NCBI RefSeq assembly: GCF_003259845.1
Contig: NZ_QLMJ01000037.1
Coordinates: 1 to 33,947, forward strand
Reading direction: 5' to 3'
Length of the DNA: 33,947 bases
DNA from: Actinoplanes lutulentus
GTDB taxonomy: Bacteria; Actinomycetota; Actinomycetes; Mycobacteriales; Micromonosporaceae
Below, piece after piece: positions 22,465 to 30,564 of the stretch. Each line of letters starts with the position of its first letter. Position 1 is the stretch's first letter. The translations under genes and the position numbers were made by a program. The notes beneath the pieces are model-generated. The model saw only the letters and a list, made by a program, of their open reading frames with translations, made no database searches and was not told the DNA's origin.

Positions 22465-23007
22465 GTGCCGGACATCGTGGAAGTGATCAAAGAGCAGCAT
22501 CGCCAGGTCGACGAGCTGCTGGAGGAGGCGACCCACGACGGGGTCGACAAGGCCGCGATCCTGCACGAGGTGCATCGGATGCTGTTGCCGCACTCGGAGG
22601 CTGAGGAGGACTTCGTCTACCCGGCGATCCGGGCGAAAGCGGCCGAGGCCGGCGAGGAGGTCGTCGACGGCACCGTCGAGCACCACCAGGTCGAGGAGCT
22701 GATGCAGAACCTGCTGCGCAGCGACCCGGACAGGCCCGGCTGGGACGGCACGCTCGCCGCGATCATCGGGGAGCTGCGGCATCACGTCGAGGAAGAGGAG
22801 GAGGAGCTGCTCCCGATCCTCGAGAAGAGCTTCAGCGCGGACGAGCGCGAGGCGATGGGCCGCCGATTCGTGGAGGCGACGACCGGCAAGCTGCCCGATC
22901 ACCACCACACCAAGAGCGAGCTGTACGACCTGGCTCGCGAGCAGGACATTCCCGGCCGATCCGGGATGTCGAAAGACGAACTGGCCGAAGCCGTCGGCGA
23001 AGCGTGA
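22465..23007 (+). CDS. Hemerythrin-domain protein with Rho_N/SAP-like tail
   Basis: A 180-residue cytosolic protein. Residues ~1-145 form a hemerythrin-like four-helix bundle with the di-iron His/Glu pattern: IKEQHRQVDELLEE, LLPHSEAEEDFVYPAI, EHHQVEELM, and LRHHVEEEEEELLPIL. The C-terminal ~30 residues (TKSELYDLAREQDIPGRSGMSKDELAEAV) match the short Rho_N/SAP-type motif often attached to stress proteins and possibly nucleic-acid binding. Start is GTG 22465 with AAAAGGGGG upstream. A SigB-like promoter upstream suggests a stress role (oxygen, NO or iron). The next small gene follows 20 nt later, probably co-transcribed. Confidence 0.88.
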   Translation: MPDIVEVIKEQHRQVDELLEEATHDGVDKAAILHEVHRMLLPHSEAEEDFVYPAIRAKAAEAGEEVVDGTVEHHQVEELMQNLLRSDPDRPGWDGTLAAIIGELRHHVEEEEEELLPILEKSFSADEREAMGRRFVEATTGKLPDHHHTKSELYDLAREQDIPGRSGMSKDELAEAVGEA

Positions 23008-23027
23008 TCCATCGGATACTGGACGGT

Positions 23028-23282
23028 ATGGCCGAGATCCTGCCGGAGCGGATGCGCCCGTGCCGACGTTGCGGCCACCCCACCCGGGTGGACCGCATGA
23101 TTCAGGGGTACGGGCGCAACTGCGCCGCTCTACTGGGGCTGATCGGCAACACGGTCGACACCGGCCACGCCGGCCCCGACCTGTTCGACCTCATCGAGAT
23201 CGAACCCGACGACGAGTGCGACAGCGCCGACCGCCCGGCCGAGCGGGGGATCGCCATCTCCTCCCGCCGCCGACGCGCCTGA
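23028..23282 (+). CDS. Small Cys-motif protein (DUF6011-like)
   Basis: An 84-residue protein with CRRCGHP (Cys12, Cys15, possible ligand His17) and a third Cys at 32 in GYGRNC, a likely zinc site of the kind seen in DUF6011 proteins (CxxC...G-x-G-x-x-C). The C-terminus is acidic and then Arg-rich (SSRRRRA). ATG 23028 is preferred; an in-frame GTG at 23004 overlapping the hemerythrin stop (GTGA) is the alternative and would add eight residues. Function unknown; co-transcription with the hemerythrin gene is likely. Confidence 0.6.
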   Translation: MAEILPERMRPCRRCGHPTRVDRMIQGYGRNCAALLGLIGNTVDTGHAGPDLFDLIEIEPDDECDSADRPAERGIAISSRRRRA

Positions 23283-23304
23283 GCACGCCTTAAACCCGGA
23301 GCCG

Positions 23305-23371
23305 CTCCGCGTGCCCTCAAGCTCCGCGTGCCCTCAAGCTCCGAGCACCCTCAAGCCCCGAGCACCCTAAG
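23305..23371. repeat. Four tandem 17-bp repeats
   Basis: CTCCGCGTGCCCTCAAG occurs twice exactly (23305-23321, 23322-23338), followed by CTCCGAGCACCCTCAAG and a 16-nt variant. It fills the gap between two convergent genes. Confidence 0.75.
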
Positions 23372-23400
23372 CCCCGCGCGCTCCACGCCCGAGCCTGCCC

Positions 23401-24186
23401 TCAATCCTTCCTCGCGACGCCGGCGAGCATGAGGAACGTGCTCGGGTCCGGCGCCTCCTCTCCGGGATCCGGGCGCCACCGCGGCGCCGGCACCACACCC
23501 GGCTCCTCCAGCACCCAGCCGTCGAAGAACCGTTCCACCTGCTCGCACCCACGCGGCAACAGTGACGACCCGGTCCGGTTGTACAGATCGGCGACCCGCT
23601 CCAGCTCCGGTGCCCGTTCGTCGATCGTCGCGTGCGAGAGGACCAGCATGCTTCCCGGCGCCGCGATCTCGCGATACACCGGCAGTGCCTCACTGAGCGC
23701 CGGGCTGTCCGGGATGAAGTGCAGTACCGCGACCATCAGGATGCCGATCGGCTGGCTCAGGTCGAGCAGGTCCTTCACCTCCGGCTCGTCCAGCAGGATC
23801 GACGGTTGCCGCAGGTCGCCGTGGATCACCGCGGCCCGGGGATCGTCGCCGACCAGATGGCGGCCGTAGAGCACAGCCGTCGGGTCGACGTCGACGTAGA
23901 CCACGCGGGCATCGGGCGCGGTCTGATGCACGTTCTGCTCGGTGGGGATGCCGGACCCGAGGTCGAGGAACTGGCGGATGCCCTGCGCGGTCGCGTACCG
24001 CACGGCCCGGTGCAGGAACGCGCGGTTCGATCGGGTGATCGCCGGCATGTCCGGCATCAGCTCCAGGGTGCGGGCCACGATCGCCCGGTCGGAGGCGAAG
24101 TTGTGGGTGCCGCCGAGGAACGCGTCGTAGATGCGTGCGGAGCTGGGCCGATTCGGGTCGATAGGCGGTTCAGCCGTGGTGCTCAT
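23401..24186 (-). CDS. DUF574-family SAM-dependent methyltransferase (copy 1)
   Basis: A 261-residue actinobacterial methyltransferase of PF04672. Features: the N-terminal PSSARIYDAFLGGTHNFASDR, the SAM-binding QFLDLGSGIPTEQNVHQ, VVYVDVDPTAVLYGR, HGDLRQP, and LDLSQPIGILMVAVLHFIPD. Targets of this large family are mostly unknown; some sit in conserved actinobacterial signalling clusters. ATG 24186. Divergent from the hybrid histidine kinase, with a palindrome between them. A paralogue lies at 29290. Confidence 0.9.
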   Translation of the reverse strand: MSTTAEPPIDPNRPSSARIYDAFLGGTHNFASDRAIVARTLELMPDMPAITRSNRAFLHRAVRYATAQGIRQFLDLGSGIPTEQNVHQTAPDARVVYVDVDPTAVLYGRHLVGDDPRAAVIHGDLRQPSILLDEPEVKDLLDLSQPIGILMVAVLHFIPDSPALSEALPVYREIAAPGSMLVLSHATIDERAPELERVADLYNRTGSSLLPRGCEQVERFFDGWVLEEPGVVPAPRWRPDPGEEAPDPSTFLMLAGVARKD

Positions 24187-24234
24187 CTCGTCACGATGCC
24201 CATATCCGCCATCCCGATAACCGGAATATCCGAA

Positions 24235-24246
24235 TAAAGTACTTTA
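24235..24246. promoter_or_regulatory. 12-bp perfect palindrome in a divergent promoter region
   Basis: TAAAGTACTTTA between the methyltransferase and the kinase gene, 16 nt before the kinase GTG. TAAAGT itself could be a -10. CGGA-ATA-TCCG at 24222-24232 is a second small dyad. Possibly an operator for one or both genes. Confidence 0.4.
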
Positions 24247-24262
24247 GAGGTGGGAGGGATCG

Positions 24263-26578
24263 GTGGAGTCACGCGAGATCCCGGGGCTTTTGCTCGACAC
24301 CGCCCCGGACGCGATTGTCGTCAGCCGCAGGGACGGCGTGATCACGCTGGCCAACCGCAGGGCGCACGACATGTTCGGGTACCCCGCCGGTGACTTGGTC
24401 GGGCGCTCGGTCGACGATCTGGTGCCCGAGGAAGCCCGGGAGAACCACCCAGACCAGTGCCGCGCCTATCTCTCCGGCGAGCACGGCCCGATGCGCCGCC
24501 GGCCGTTGCGGGGCCGGCGCCGCGACGGCAGCGTCTTCCCCGTCGAGATCTCCCTCTCCGCGGTCACCGACGGAGGATCCGAGACGTACGTGACCTCGGT
24601 GCTCCGTGACGACACCACCCAGCGCCAGGCCGCGCAGGAACGCGCCCTGCTCGCCTCGATCGTCCAGTCCTCGCACGACGCGATAGTCACCACCGACCTC
24701 GACGGCGTCGTGACCTCGTGGAACCCCGGTGCCGAGATGCTCTACGGGCACCCGGCCTCGGACACGATCGGCACGTCGATCGACGTGATAATCCCGGCTG
24801 AGCGGCGCGGTGACGAGGAACAGGTCCGCCTGCTGGTCCGCCTCGGCGGCCGCGTCGACCGGTACCGCACCATCCGGCTCACCGCGAAAGGCGAGATCAT
24901 CGCGGTCTCGGCGCTCATCTCGCCGCTGCTCGACGAGCATGGCCGGATGATCGGCACGACCACGATCACCCGCGACATCAGCGATCGGGAGCGTGCCGAG
25001 GGCCGCGTGCAGGCGGTCCTGGACGCGGCGCCGGACGCCGTGCTCGGCGTGGCCGAGTCCGGCGAGGTGGTGCTGGTCAACGCGGAGGCGGAACGCCTGT
25101 TCGACCATCCCCGGTACGACCTGCTGCACATGCCGCTGCCGCTGCTGCTGCCGGACGGGCTCCCGCCGGTCTCGGCCGTGCTCCGTACCGGCGGGGACAG
25201 CACGCTGCTGGACACCATCCGCGCCGACGCCGACCCCAGCCAGCCCGCCGATCAGCGCTGGGCCACCCGGCGAGCGCTGCGCCGCGGTGGCGCCGAGCTG
25301 CCCGTCGACATCGCCTGCAGTTCCTTGCACACCGACAGCGGCGTGGTGATCGTCGTGGTGGTCCGCGACATCACCGAACGCCTCGCCGCCGAGGAGGAAC
25401 GCCGCCGCCTGCGCGAGGAGGCCGACAAGCAGCGTCTCGAGGCCCGCATCCAGCAGACCCAGCGCCTGGAAAGCCTCGGCCAGCTGGCCGGCGGCATCGC
25501 GCACGACTTCAACAATCTGCTCGCCGTGATCCTCAACTACGCGTCGTTCATCGTCGAGGACGCGGCCGGCACCCCGCCGGCCGCCGACGCCGAGCAGATC
25601 GCCCGGGCCGCCCGACGCGGCAGCGACCTCACCCACCAGCTGCTCGCCTTCGCCCGCCGCGAGGTGATCCGGCCCCGGCCGCTGAACCTGAACGTCGTGG
25701 TCACCGAGGTTCACCAGATGCTGGAACGGTCGCTCGGCGAGCACATCGCGCTGACCGTGCGTACCACCGCGGGGTTGCCGTCGGTGATGGCCGACCCGGG
25801 GCAGCTCGAACAGGTGCTGGTCAACCTGGCGGTCAACGCGCGTGACGCGATGCCGGGCGGCGGCCGCCTCACGATCGACACCGCTCCGGTGCACGTCGGC
25901 GCCGAATACGCCACCCGCGCACCGGTGCGACCCGGCGTCTACGTGCGCCTGCGGGTCTCCGACACCGGCACCGGCATGCCGCAGGAGGTGATCGACAAGG
26001 CGTTCGAGCCGTTCTTCACCACGAAACCCAGCGGGCACGGCACCGGCCTCGGCCTGGCCACCGTCTACGGCATCATCACCCAGGCCGGCGGCACCGTGCA
26101 GATCTACTCCGAGCCCGGCATCGGCACCACGTTCACCATCCTGCTGCCGGCCACTGACGTGGAGGCGCAGCAGGCGCCGCCGGAGGAGTCGGCGGCCGGG
26201 CTCACCGGGCACGGCGCGACGGTCCTGGTCGTCGAGGACGAGGCCGCGCTGCGCGAGGTGACCTGCCGGATTCTGCGGCGCGGCGGTTACACGGTCCTCG
26301 CGGCCGGCAACGGCGAGGAGGCGCTGCGCCTGGCCGCCGAGCACGCGATCGACGTGCTGCTCACCGACGTGATCATGCCGGGGATGCTGGGCCGAGACCT
26401 GGCGACCGCTATCGATCGGACCTGGCCCGGCACCAAGGTCCTCTTCATGTCCGGTTATGCCCAGCCGGTCCTGACCACGCACGGGACGCTCTCGGCCGAG
26501 GTCCACCTCCTGGAGAAACCGTTCACGAGTGCCGAGTTGATGCGCGCCCTGCACGAGGAGCTTCAAGCCAAGCCGTAA
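24263..26578 (+). CDS. Triple-PAS hybrid sensor histidine kinase with receiver domain
   Basis: A 771-residue soluble sensor kinase without membrane segments. Three PAS domains (~5-115, ~128-245, ~250-370) are followed by a coiled coil (EEERRRLREEADKQRLEARIQQ), a HisKA region with phospho-acceptor His414 (GGIAHDFNNLLAV), an HATPase domain (N box NLAVNARDAM, G1 DTGTGMP, G2 GHGTGLGLA), and a C-terminal receiver with Asp432-like site at Asp702 (LLTDVIMPG) and the conserved Lys in LLEKPFTS. The HDFNNLL type is often NtrB-like/PAS-rich. The start is GTG 24263 after GGGAGGG. No cognate output regulator is adjacent. PAS domains suggest sensing of redox, light or a small molecule. Confidence 0.93.
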   Translation: MESREIPGLLLDTAPDAIVVSRRDGVITLANRRAHDMFGYPAGDLVGRSVDDLVPEEARENHPDQCRAYLSGEHGPMRRRPLRGRRRDGSVFPVEISLSAVTDGGSETYVTSVLRDDTTQRQAAQERALLASIVQSSHDAIVTTDLDGVVTSWNPGAEMLYGHPASDTIGTSIDVIIPAERRGDEEQVRLLVRLGGRVDRYRTIRLTAKGEIIAVSALISPLLDEHGRMIGTTTITRDISDRERAEGRVQAVLDAAPDAVLGVAESGEVVLVNAEAERLFDHPRYDLLHMPLPLLLPDGLPPVSAVLRTGGDSTLLDTIRADADPSQPADQRWATRRALRRGGAELPVDIACSSLHTDSGVVIVVVVRDITERLAAEEERRRLREEADKQRLEARIQQTQRLESLGQLAGGIAHDFNNLLAVILNYASFIVEDAAGTPPAADAEQIARAARRGSDLTHQLLAFARREVIRPRPLNLNVVVTEVHQMLERSLGEHIALTVRTTAGLPSVMADPGQLEQVLVNLAVNARDAMPGGGRLTIDTAPVHVGAEYATRAPVRPGVYVRLRVSDTGTGMPQEVIDKAFEPFFTTKPSGHGTGLGLATVYGIITQAGGTVQIYSEPGIGTTFTILLPATDVEAQQAPPEESAAGLTGHGATVLVVEDEAALREVTCRILRRGGYTVLAAGNGEEALRLAAEHAIDVLLTDVIMPGMLGRDLATAIDRTWPGTKVLFMSGYAQPVLTTHGTLSAEVHLLEKPFTSAELMRALHEELQAKP

Positions 26579-26595
26579 GGGGTAGTCGGCTCGTC

Positions 26596-28710
26596 ATGGC
26601 GTACCAGGAAATGGCAACCGCCCTGCTCGCGCTGATCATCGGCCTGGACCCGCTCGCTGCCGGCGTCGCGCGAGCGGACGCCCCGGACACTCCCGCGCCG
26701 GGCGCGCCCGGCAAGGACCAGCAATATCTCCCGGCCGACAAAGCCGGCCTCCTGACCGCGGCCGGCACACGCAGCAAGGTGTGGGTCACCCTCGCGCGAG
26801 GCGGCGGCGGCTCCGAGATCTTCTACCCCGACTTGGGTACGCCCAGCGCCCGCGCCCTGCAATTCGTCGTGGCCGCATCGTCGGGCCCAGCGGTGCGCGC
26901 CCCGGAGCCGGTGACCGAAATGGTGGGCGACCGCAGCCTGAGTTACCGGCAGACGTTCACCGACCCGGCGGGGAAATGGCGGCTCGTCACCGATTACACG
27001 GTCGACCCGGAGGCGGCGGTTCTCCTGGTCAAGGTGCGGTTCACCGGTGAGGGACACCGGCTCTACACGATCTACGACCCGGCGCTGAACAACAGCCGTG
27101 GCGGGGACTCCGGCCGCACCGAGGGCGACGCCCTGATCGCCACCGACGGCCCGGTGACCAGCGCACTCGTGTCGTCACCGCCGCTGCTCGCCACCTCCAG
27201 CGGTTACGCCGGGGTGAGCGACGGCTGGACGGATCTGCTCGCCGACGGCCGGATGGACTGGCACTACACCTCGGCGAAGCCCGGAAGCCTGGTGCAGACG
27301 GCGGAGGTGGCGAGCACCGCGACCCTCGCCCTGGGATTCGGTCCTGCTGCTCTCACGGACGCTTCGACCGTACTCAAGAAGGGTTTTGATCGGGTTCGTG
27401 GGTCTTATGCGCGGGGCTGGGAGGGCTATCTGAACAGCGTGAACCGTCCGCCGGCCGGTGCGGATCGGCGTTTGTGGAACGCGTCGGCGATGCTGCTGGC
27501 CGCGAGTGAGGACAAGACGCATCGAGGTGCTTATATCGCTGCGCCGGCCGCGCCGTGGGCGTTCGGGCGTGACGATCCGTCCGGTCCCTATCACCTGGTC
27601 TGGGCGCGGGATCTCTATCAGATCGCGACCGGTCTATGGGCTGCCGGTGATCGGGCCGGGGCGGTGCGGGCGCTGGATTACCTGTTCGGCACGCAGCAGA
27701 AGGACGACGGTTCGTTCCCGCAGAACTCGCGGCTCGACGGAACGCCGGTCTGGGAGGGGCTGCAACTCGACGAGGTGGCGTTGCCGATCGTCCTCGCCTA
27801 TCAGTTGGGTGGGACTTCGCAGTGGCCCGGGGTGAAGAAGGCGGCGGATTTCCTGACCGATTATGACGGTGCCCCGTTCAGCCCACAGGATCGATGGGAG
27901 AACCAGGCCGGGTATTCACCGGCCACGATCGCGGCGGGCATCGCCGGGCTGGTCTGCGCGTCCGCCATCGCCCTCGCGTCGTCGGACACGGCGTCGGCCG
28001 AGCGCTATCTGTCCACGGCTGACCAGTGGCGGGCGAACGTGAAGAAGTGGACGGTGACCAGCACCGGACCGTATTCGGACAAGCCCTACTTCCTGCGGCT
28101 CACCAAGGACGGGCAGCCCGACGCGGGCACCGCTTACGACATCGGGGACAGCGGGCCGGCCGGCGTCGACCAGCGCCGGGTCGTTGATCCGGGCTTCCTG
28201 GAGCTCGTCCGGCTCGGTGTGCTGCCGGCCCGCGACCCGGTCGTCACCGACAGCCTCGACGTCGTCGACGAACAGCTCGGCGTGCCGGTACGCGGCGGCA
28301 TGTACTGGTACCGCGCCTCGTTCGACGGATACGGCGAGAAGGCCGACGGCAGCCAGTGGGACTTCCCGCTCCCGGCCGGGTCACGGATCACCCGGGGCCG
28401 GCTGTGGCCGCTGCTCAACGGCGAGCGAGGGGAGTACGCGATCGCGGCCGGCTCGCCGCGGGAGGGCCGGGAGCAGCTCGCGATGATGGCCCGGGCCGCC
28501 GGACCGTCGCTGGTGCTGCCCGAGCAGGTGTGGGACAAGGAGCCGCCGTACCGGACGGCCGGCACCCCGACCACCTCGGCGACGCCGCTGACCTGGACTC
28601 ACGCGCAGTACCTGCGTCTGGCGGCGAATGTGGCCGCCGGCCGGATCCTGGAGCAGCCGAAGGTGGTTCACGACCGTTACGCCGAGGCGTTGATCACGCC
28701 GTCGCGTTGA
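26596..28710 (+). CDS. Secreted GH15 glucoamylase-type glycosidase
   Basis: A 704-residue secreted glycoside hydrolase. The N-terminus is a weakly charged signal peptide ending near residue 27 (AAGVARA|DAP). An N-terminal beta-sandwich (~30-280) precedes the (alpha/alpha)6 barrel: YHLVWARDLYQIATGLWAAGD, QKDDGSFPQNSRLDG, the general acid Glu435 in DRWENQAGYSPAT, and the probable base Glu643 in LPEQVWD. Bacterial GH15 enzymes of this layout release glucose from alpha-glucans or act on dextran. It starts 17 nt after the kinase gene stop, which allows co-transcription. Its end overlaps the convergent small membrane protein gene by 17 nt. Confidence 0.9.
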   Translation: MAYQEMATALLALIIGLDPLAAGVARADAPDTPAPGAPGKDQQYLPADKAGLLTAAGTRSKVWVTLARGGGGSEIFYPDLGTPSARALQFVVAASSGPAVRAPEPVTEMVGDRSLSYRQTFTDPAGKWRLVTDYTVDPEAAVLLVKVRFTGEGHRLYTIYDPALNNSRGGDSGRTEGDALIATDGPVTSALVSSPPLLATSSGYAGVSDGWTDLLADGRMDWHYTSAKPGSLVQTAEVASTATLALGFGPAALTDASTVLKKGFDRVRGSYARGWEGYLNSVNRPPAGADRRLWNASAMLLAASEDKTHRGAYIAAPAAPWAFGRDDPSGPYHLVWARDLYQIATGLWAAGDRAGAVRALDYLFGTQQKDDGSFPQNSRLDGTPVWEGLQLDEVALPIVLAYQLGGTSQWPGVKKAADFLTDYDGAPFSPQDRWENQAGYSPATIAAGIAGLVCASAIALASSDTASAERYLSTADQWRANVKKWTVTSTGPYSDKPYFLRLTKDGQPDAGTAYDIGDSGPAGVDQRRVVDPGFLELVRLGVLPARDPVVTDSLDVVDEQLGVPVRGGMYWYRASFDGYGEKADGSQWDFPLPAGSRITRGRLWPLLNGERGEYAIAAGSPREGREQLAMMARAAGPSLVLPEQVWDKEPPYRTAGTPTTSATPLTWTHAQYLRLAANVAAGRILEQPKVVHDRYAEALITPSR

Positions 28711-29158
28711 CGACCAACCCTACGCAGCCGCAGGCCAGCAGGGTCACGGCCACCAGTAGCAGGGCCACCGCGGCCGCGAGTCCGGGGTAACGCTGCGGCG
28801 GCACACCCAGGTTGCCCCGCAGGAATGACAGCAGCGGCGCCCGGTACTCCAGCTCGACCGTCCGGCCGGAGACCGCGAGCACCGTGGTCTCCGCCGTCCC
28901 GATCCGGTTCGGCATCAGGTACGGCACATGGACGTGCACGTGGTGCTGGCCGAGCGCCACCGCCGTGACGACCCGGCCCCAGCTCGCCGGCACGGACTGG
29001 CCGTCGATCTCCAGGACCGGGGTGTACATGCCGAGCAGAAAGGCCAGGGGCGCGTACCGCAGGGTCACGGCAATCGTCGAGCCGCCGTTGCCGCGCGTCG
29101 TGTCGTCCGGCGGGAAGCCGGGCAGGACCGGGCGGTAGGGCGGAGCTTGCGTGGCCAC
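28694..29158 (-). CDS. Single-pass membrane protein, unknown
   Basis: A 154-residue protein with a soluble N-terminal domain of ~120 residues and one C-terminal transmembrane helix (LAAAVALLLVAVTLLACGCVGLVV), i.e. tail-anchored. The soluble part has beta-rich segments (STIAVTLRYAP, TAVALGQHHVHVHVPYLM, GTAETTVLAVSGRTVELEYRAPLL). I do not recognise a family. The start is GTG 29158 with a poor ribosome site, so the exact N-terminus is uncertain. Overlaps the end of the GH15 gene. Confidence 0.6.
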   Translation of the reverse strand: MATQAPPYRPVLPGFPPDDTTRGNGGSTIAVTLRYAPLAFLLGMYTPVLEIDGQSVPASWGRVVTAVALGQHHVHVHVPYLMPNRIGTAETTVLAVSGRTVELEYRAPLLSFLRGNLGVPPQRYPGLAAAVALLLVAVTLLACGCVGLVVNATA

Positions 29159-29289
29159 GACCGGAACGATATGCCGGAAGCCGAATCTCTTTCAATGTCC
29201 GATGTGGACGCGTTGCGGGCAGCTTGTGTCGTCGTTCATCGATAGGATGCGTGCCTGACCGATCACCCTCGTCGGCCCGGAGGCATCGC

Positions 29290-30090
29290 GTGACCTCTAG
29301 TAACACCGGCCCCACCGTGGACCAGCAGACCGTCTCACCGGCACGCCGGTGGAACTACTGGCTCGGGGGCAAGGACCACTTCCAGGTCGACCGCGACGCC
29401 GGCGACCGGATAGCCGCGGCGTACCCGGCGGTCCGCACCGCCGCCCGGCAGGGCCGCGCGTTCCACAACCGGGCGATCCGGTACCTGGCCGGCGAGGCCG
29501 GGATCCGGCAGTTCCTCGACATCGGCACCGGCCTGCCCGCACCGGACAACACCCACGAGGTGGCCCAGTCGATCGCACCGGACAGCAAGGTCGTGTACGC
29601 CGACAACGACCCGATGGTGCTGTCGCACGCCCGGGCCCTGATGGTCGGCGGCGTCACCACGTTCGTGCACGGCGACCTCAACGAGCCGGGCGCCATCCTC
29701 GCCGCCGACGAGCTGCGCGAGACGCTCGACCTCACCCAGCCGGTCGGCATCCTGCTCATCGCCGTGCTGCACTTCGTCCCGGACGACGAGAAAGCCCGCA
29801 GCGTGGTCGCCGAACTGCTCGACGCGGTGCCGTCCGGGAGTTACCTGGTCGCCACCAACTCGACCAAGGACTTCGTGCCTCCGCACGTCGCCGCGGTCTA
29901 CGACCAGATGCTCGCGGCCGGCCACGTCGACGCCTGGCCGCGCGACAAGGACACGTTCGGGCGATTCTTCGACGGCCTCGAGCTGGTCGACCCGGGTGTC
30001 GTGGCGATCAGCGAGTGGCGTCCCGCCGCCGAGGAACGGCCGACAGCCGCCGAGGTCTCGATGTACGGCGCCGTCGGCCTCAAGCCCTGA
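29290..30090 (+). CDS. DUF574-family SAM-dependent methyltransferase (copy 2)
   Basis: A 266-residue paralogue of the protein at 23401-24186, with the same signatures: SPARRWNYWLGGKDHFQVDRDAGD, QFLDIGTGLPAPDNTHEVAQ, VVYADNDPMVLSHAR, HGDLNEPGAIL, LDLTQPVGILLIAVLHFVPD, and a final FFDGLELVDPGVV. The N-terminal LGGKDHF replaces LGGTHNF of copy 1, as in the two common subtypes of this family. GTG 29290 is chosen because GGAGG is 6 nt upstream; the frame from 29224 lacks such a site. TAGGAT at 29243-29248 may be its -10. Convergent with the cupin gene, 6 nt apart. Confidence 0.9.
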   Translation: MTSSNTGPTVDQQTVSPARRWNYWLGGKDHFQVDRDAGDRIAAAYPAVRTAARQGRAFHNRAIRYLAGEAGIRQFLDIGTGLPAPDNTHEVAQSIAPDSKVVYADNDPMVLSHARALMVGGVTTFVHGDLNEPGAILAADELRETLDLTQPVGILLIAVLHFVPDDEKARSVVAELLDAVPSGSYLVATNSTKDFVPPHVAAVYDQMLAAGHVDAWPRDKDTFGRFFDGLELVDPGVVAISEWRPAAEERPTAAEVSMYGAVGLKP

Positions 30091-30096
30091 GCTCTC

Positions 30097-30441
30097 TCAG
30101 GCCGCCGTCACGTAAACCTTGCGCAGCGGCTCGCTGACGTGCCACACGGTCTTCGTACCGGCGGCGAGCCGCACCAGGTCACCCGGCTTGATCTCGTATT
30201 TCGCGCCGTCCTCCAGCTCGATCACGGCGCGCCCGGCGAGCAGCACGAACGCCTCCTCTGCCTCGACGTCGCTCGCCGCGCCGGCGCTCATCTCCCAGAC
30301 GCCGATGCCGACGCCCAAGCCGTCCAGCGTCGTGACCGTGACCGCGCCACTGGTCGGCGCGCCGCTCACCACCTGATCGGCGGCGACGCTCTCATGCGGC
30401 ACGAGTACCTCGGCCAGGGGAAACACAGCGACAGGCTCCAT
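30097..30441 (-). CDS. Small cupin protein
   Basis: A 114-residue single cupin barrel. The core runs VGIGVWEMSAGAASDVEAEEAFVLLAGRAVIELEDGAKYEIKPGDLVRLAAGTKTVWHVSEPLRKVYV, seen as segments: EAEEAFVLLAGRA, then KPGDLVRLAAGT and VWHV. It resembles the DUF861/EutQ-like cupin_3 group. Metal ligands are partial (a Glu and a late His), so catalytic activity is uncertain. The start is the ATG at 30441. Divergent from spo0M and convergent with the second methyltransferase gene. Confidence 0.78.
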   Translation of the reverse strand: MEPVAVFPLAEVLVPHESVAADQVVSGAPTSGAVTVTTLDGLGVGIGVWEMSAGAASDVEAEEAFVLLAGRAVIELEDGAKYEIKPGDLVRLAAGTKTVWHVSEPLRKVYVTAA

Positions 30442-30511
30442 GACGTTGCACGATAGCCGTACCGTGGCTGTTCGGTGTTTCTCAGGGTTCCTTCAGCGGA
30501 CATTGCTACTT

Positions 30512-30550
30512 TTCCGATCAAGCTGGGTTCCGATCAAGCTGGTTTTCCGA
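30512..30550. repeat. 16-bp direct repeats upstream of spo0M
   Basis: TTCCGATCAAGCTGG occurs at 30512-30526 and 30528-30542 (period 16), with a third partial copy TTCCGA at 30545-30550. They end 15 nt before the spo0M start, within its likely leader or promoter. Confidence 0.6.
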
Positions 30551-30564
30551 AGCGGGAGTTAAAA

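Noticed and set aside
24269..26566. 765-codon open frame antisense to the hybrid histidine kinase
   Set aside because: The plus-strand frame has complete PAS, HisKA, HATPase and receiver motifs. The antisense translation is rich in Asp/Arg/Gly/Val with no motif.
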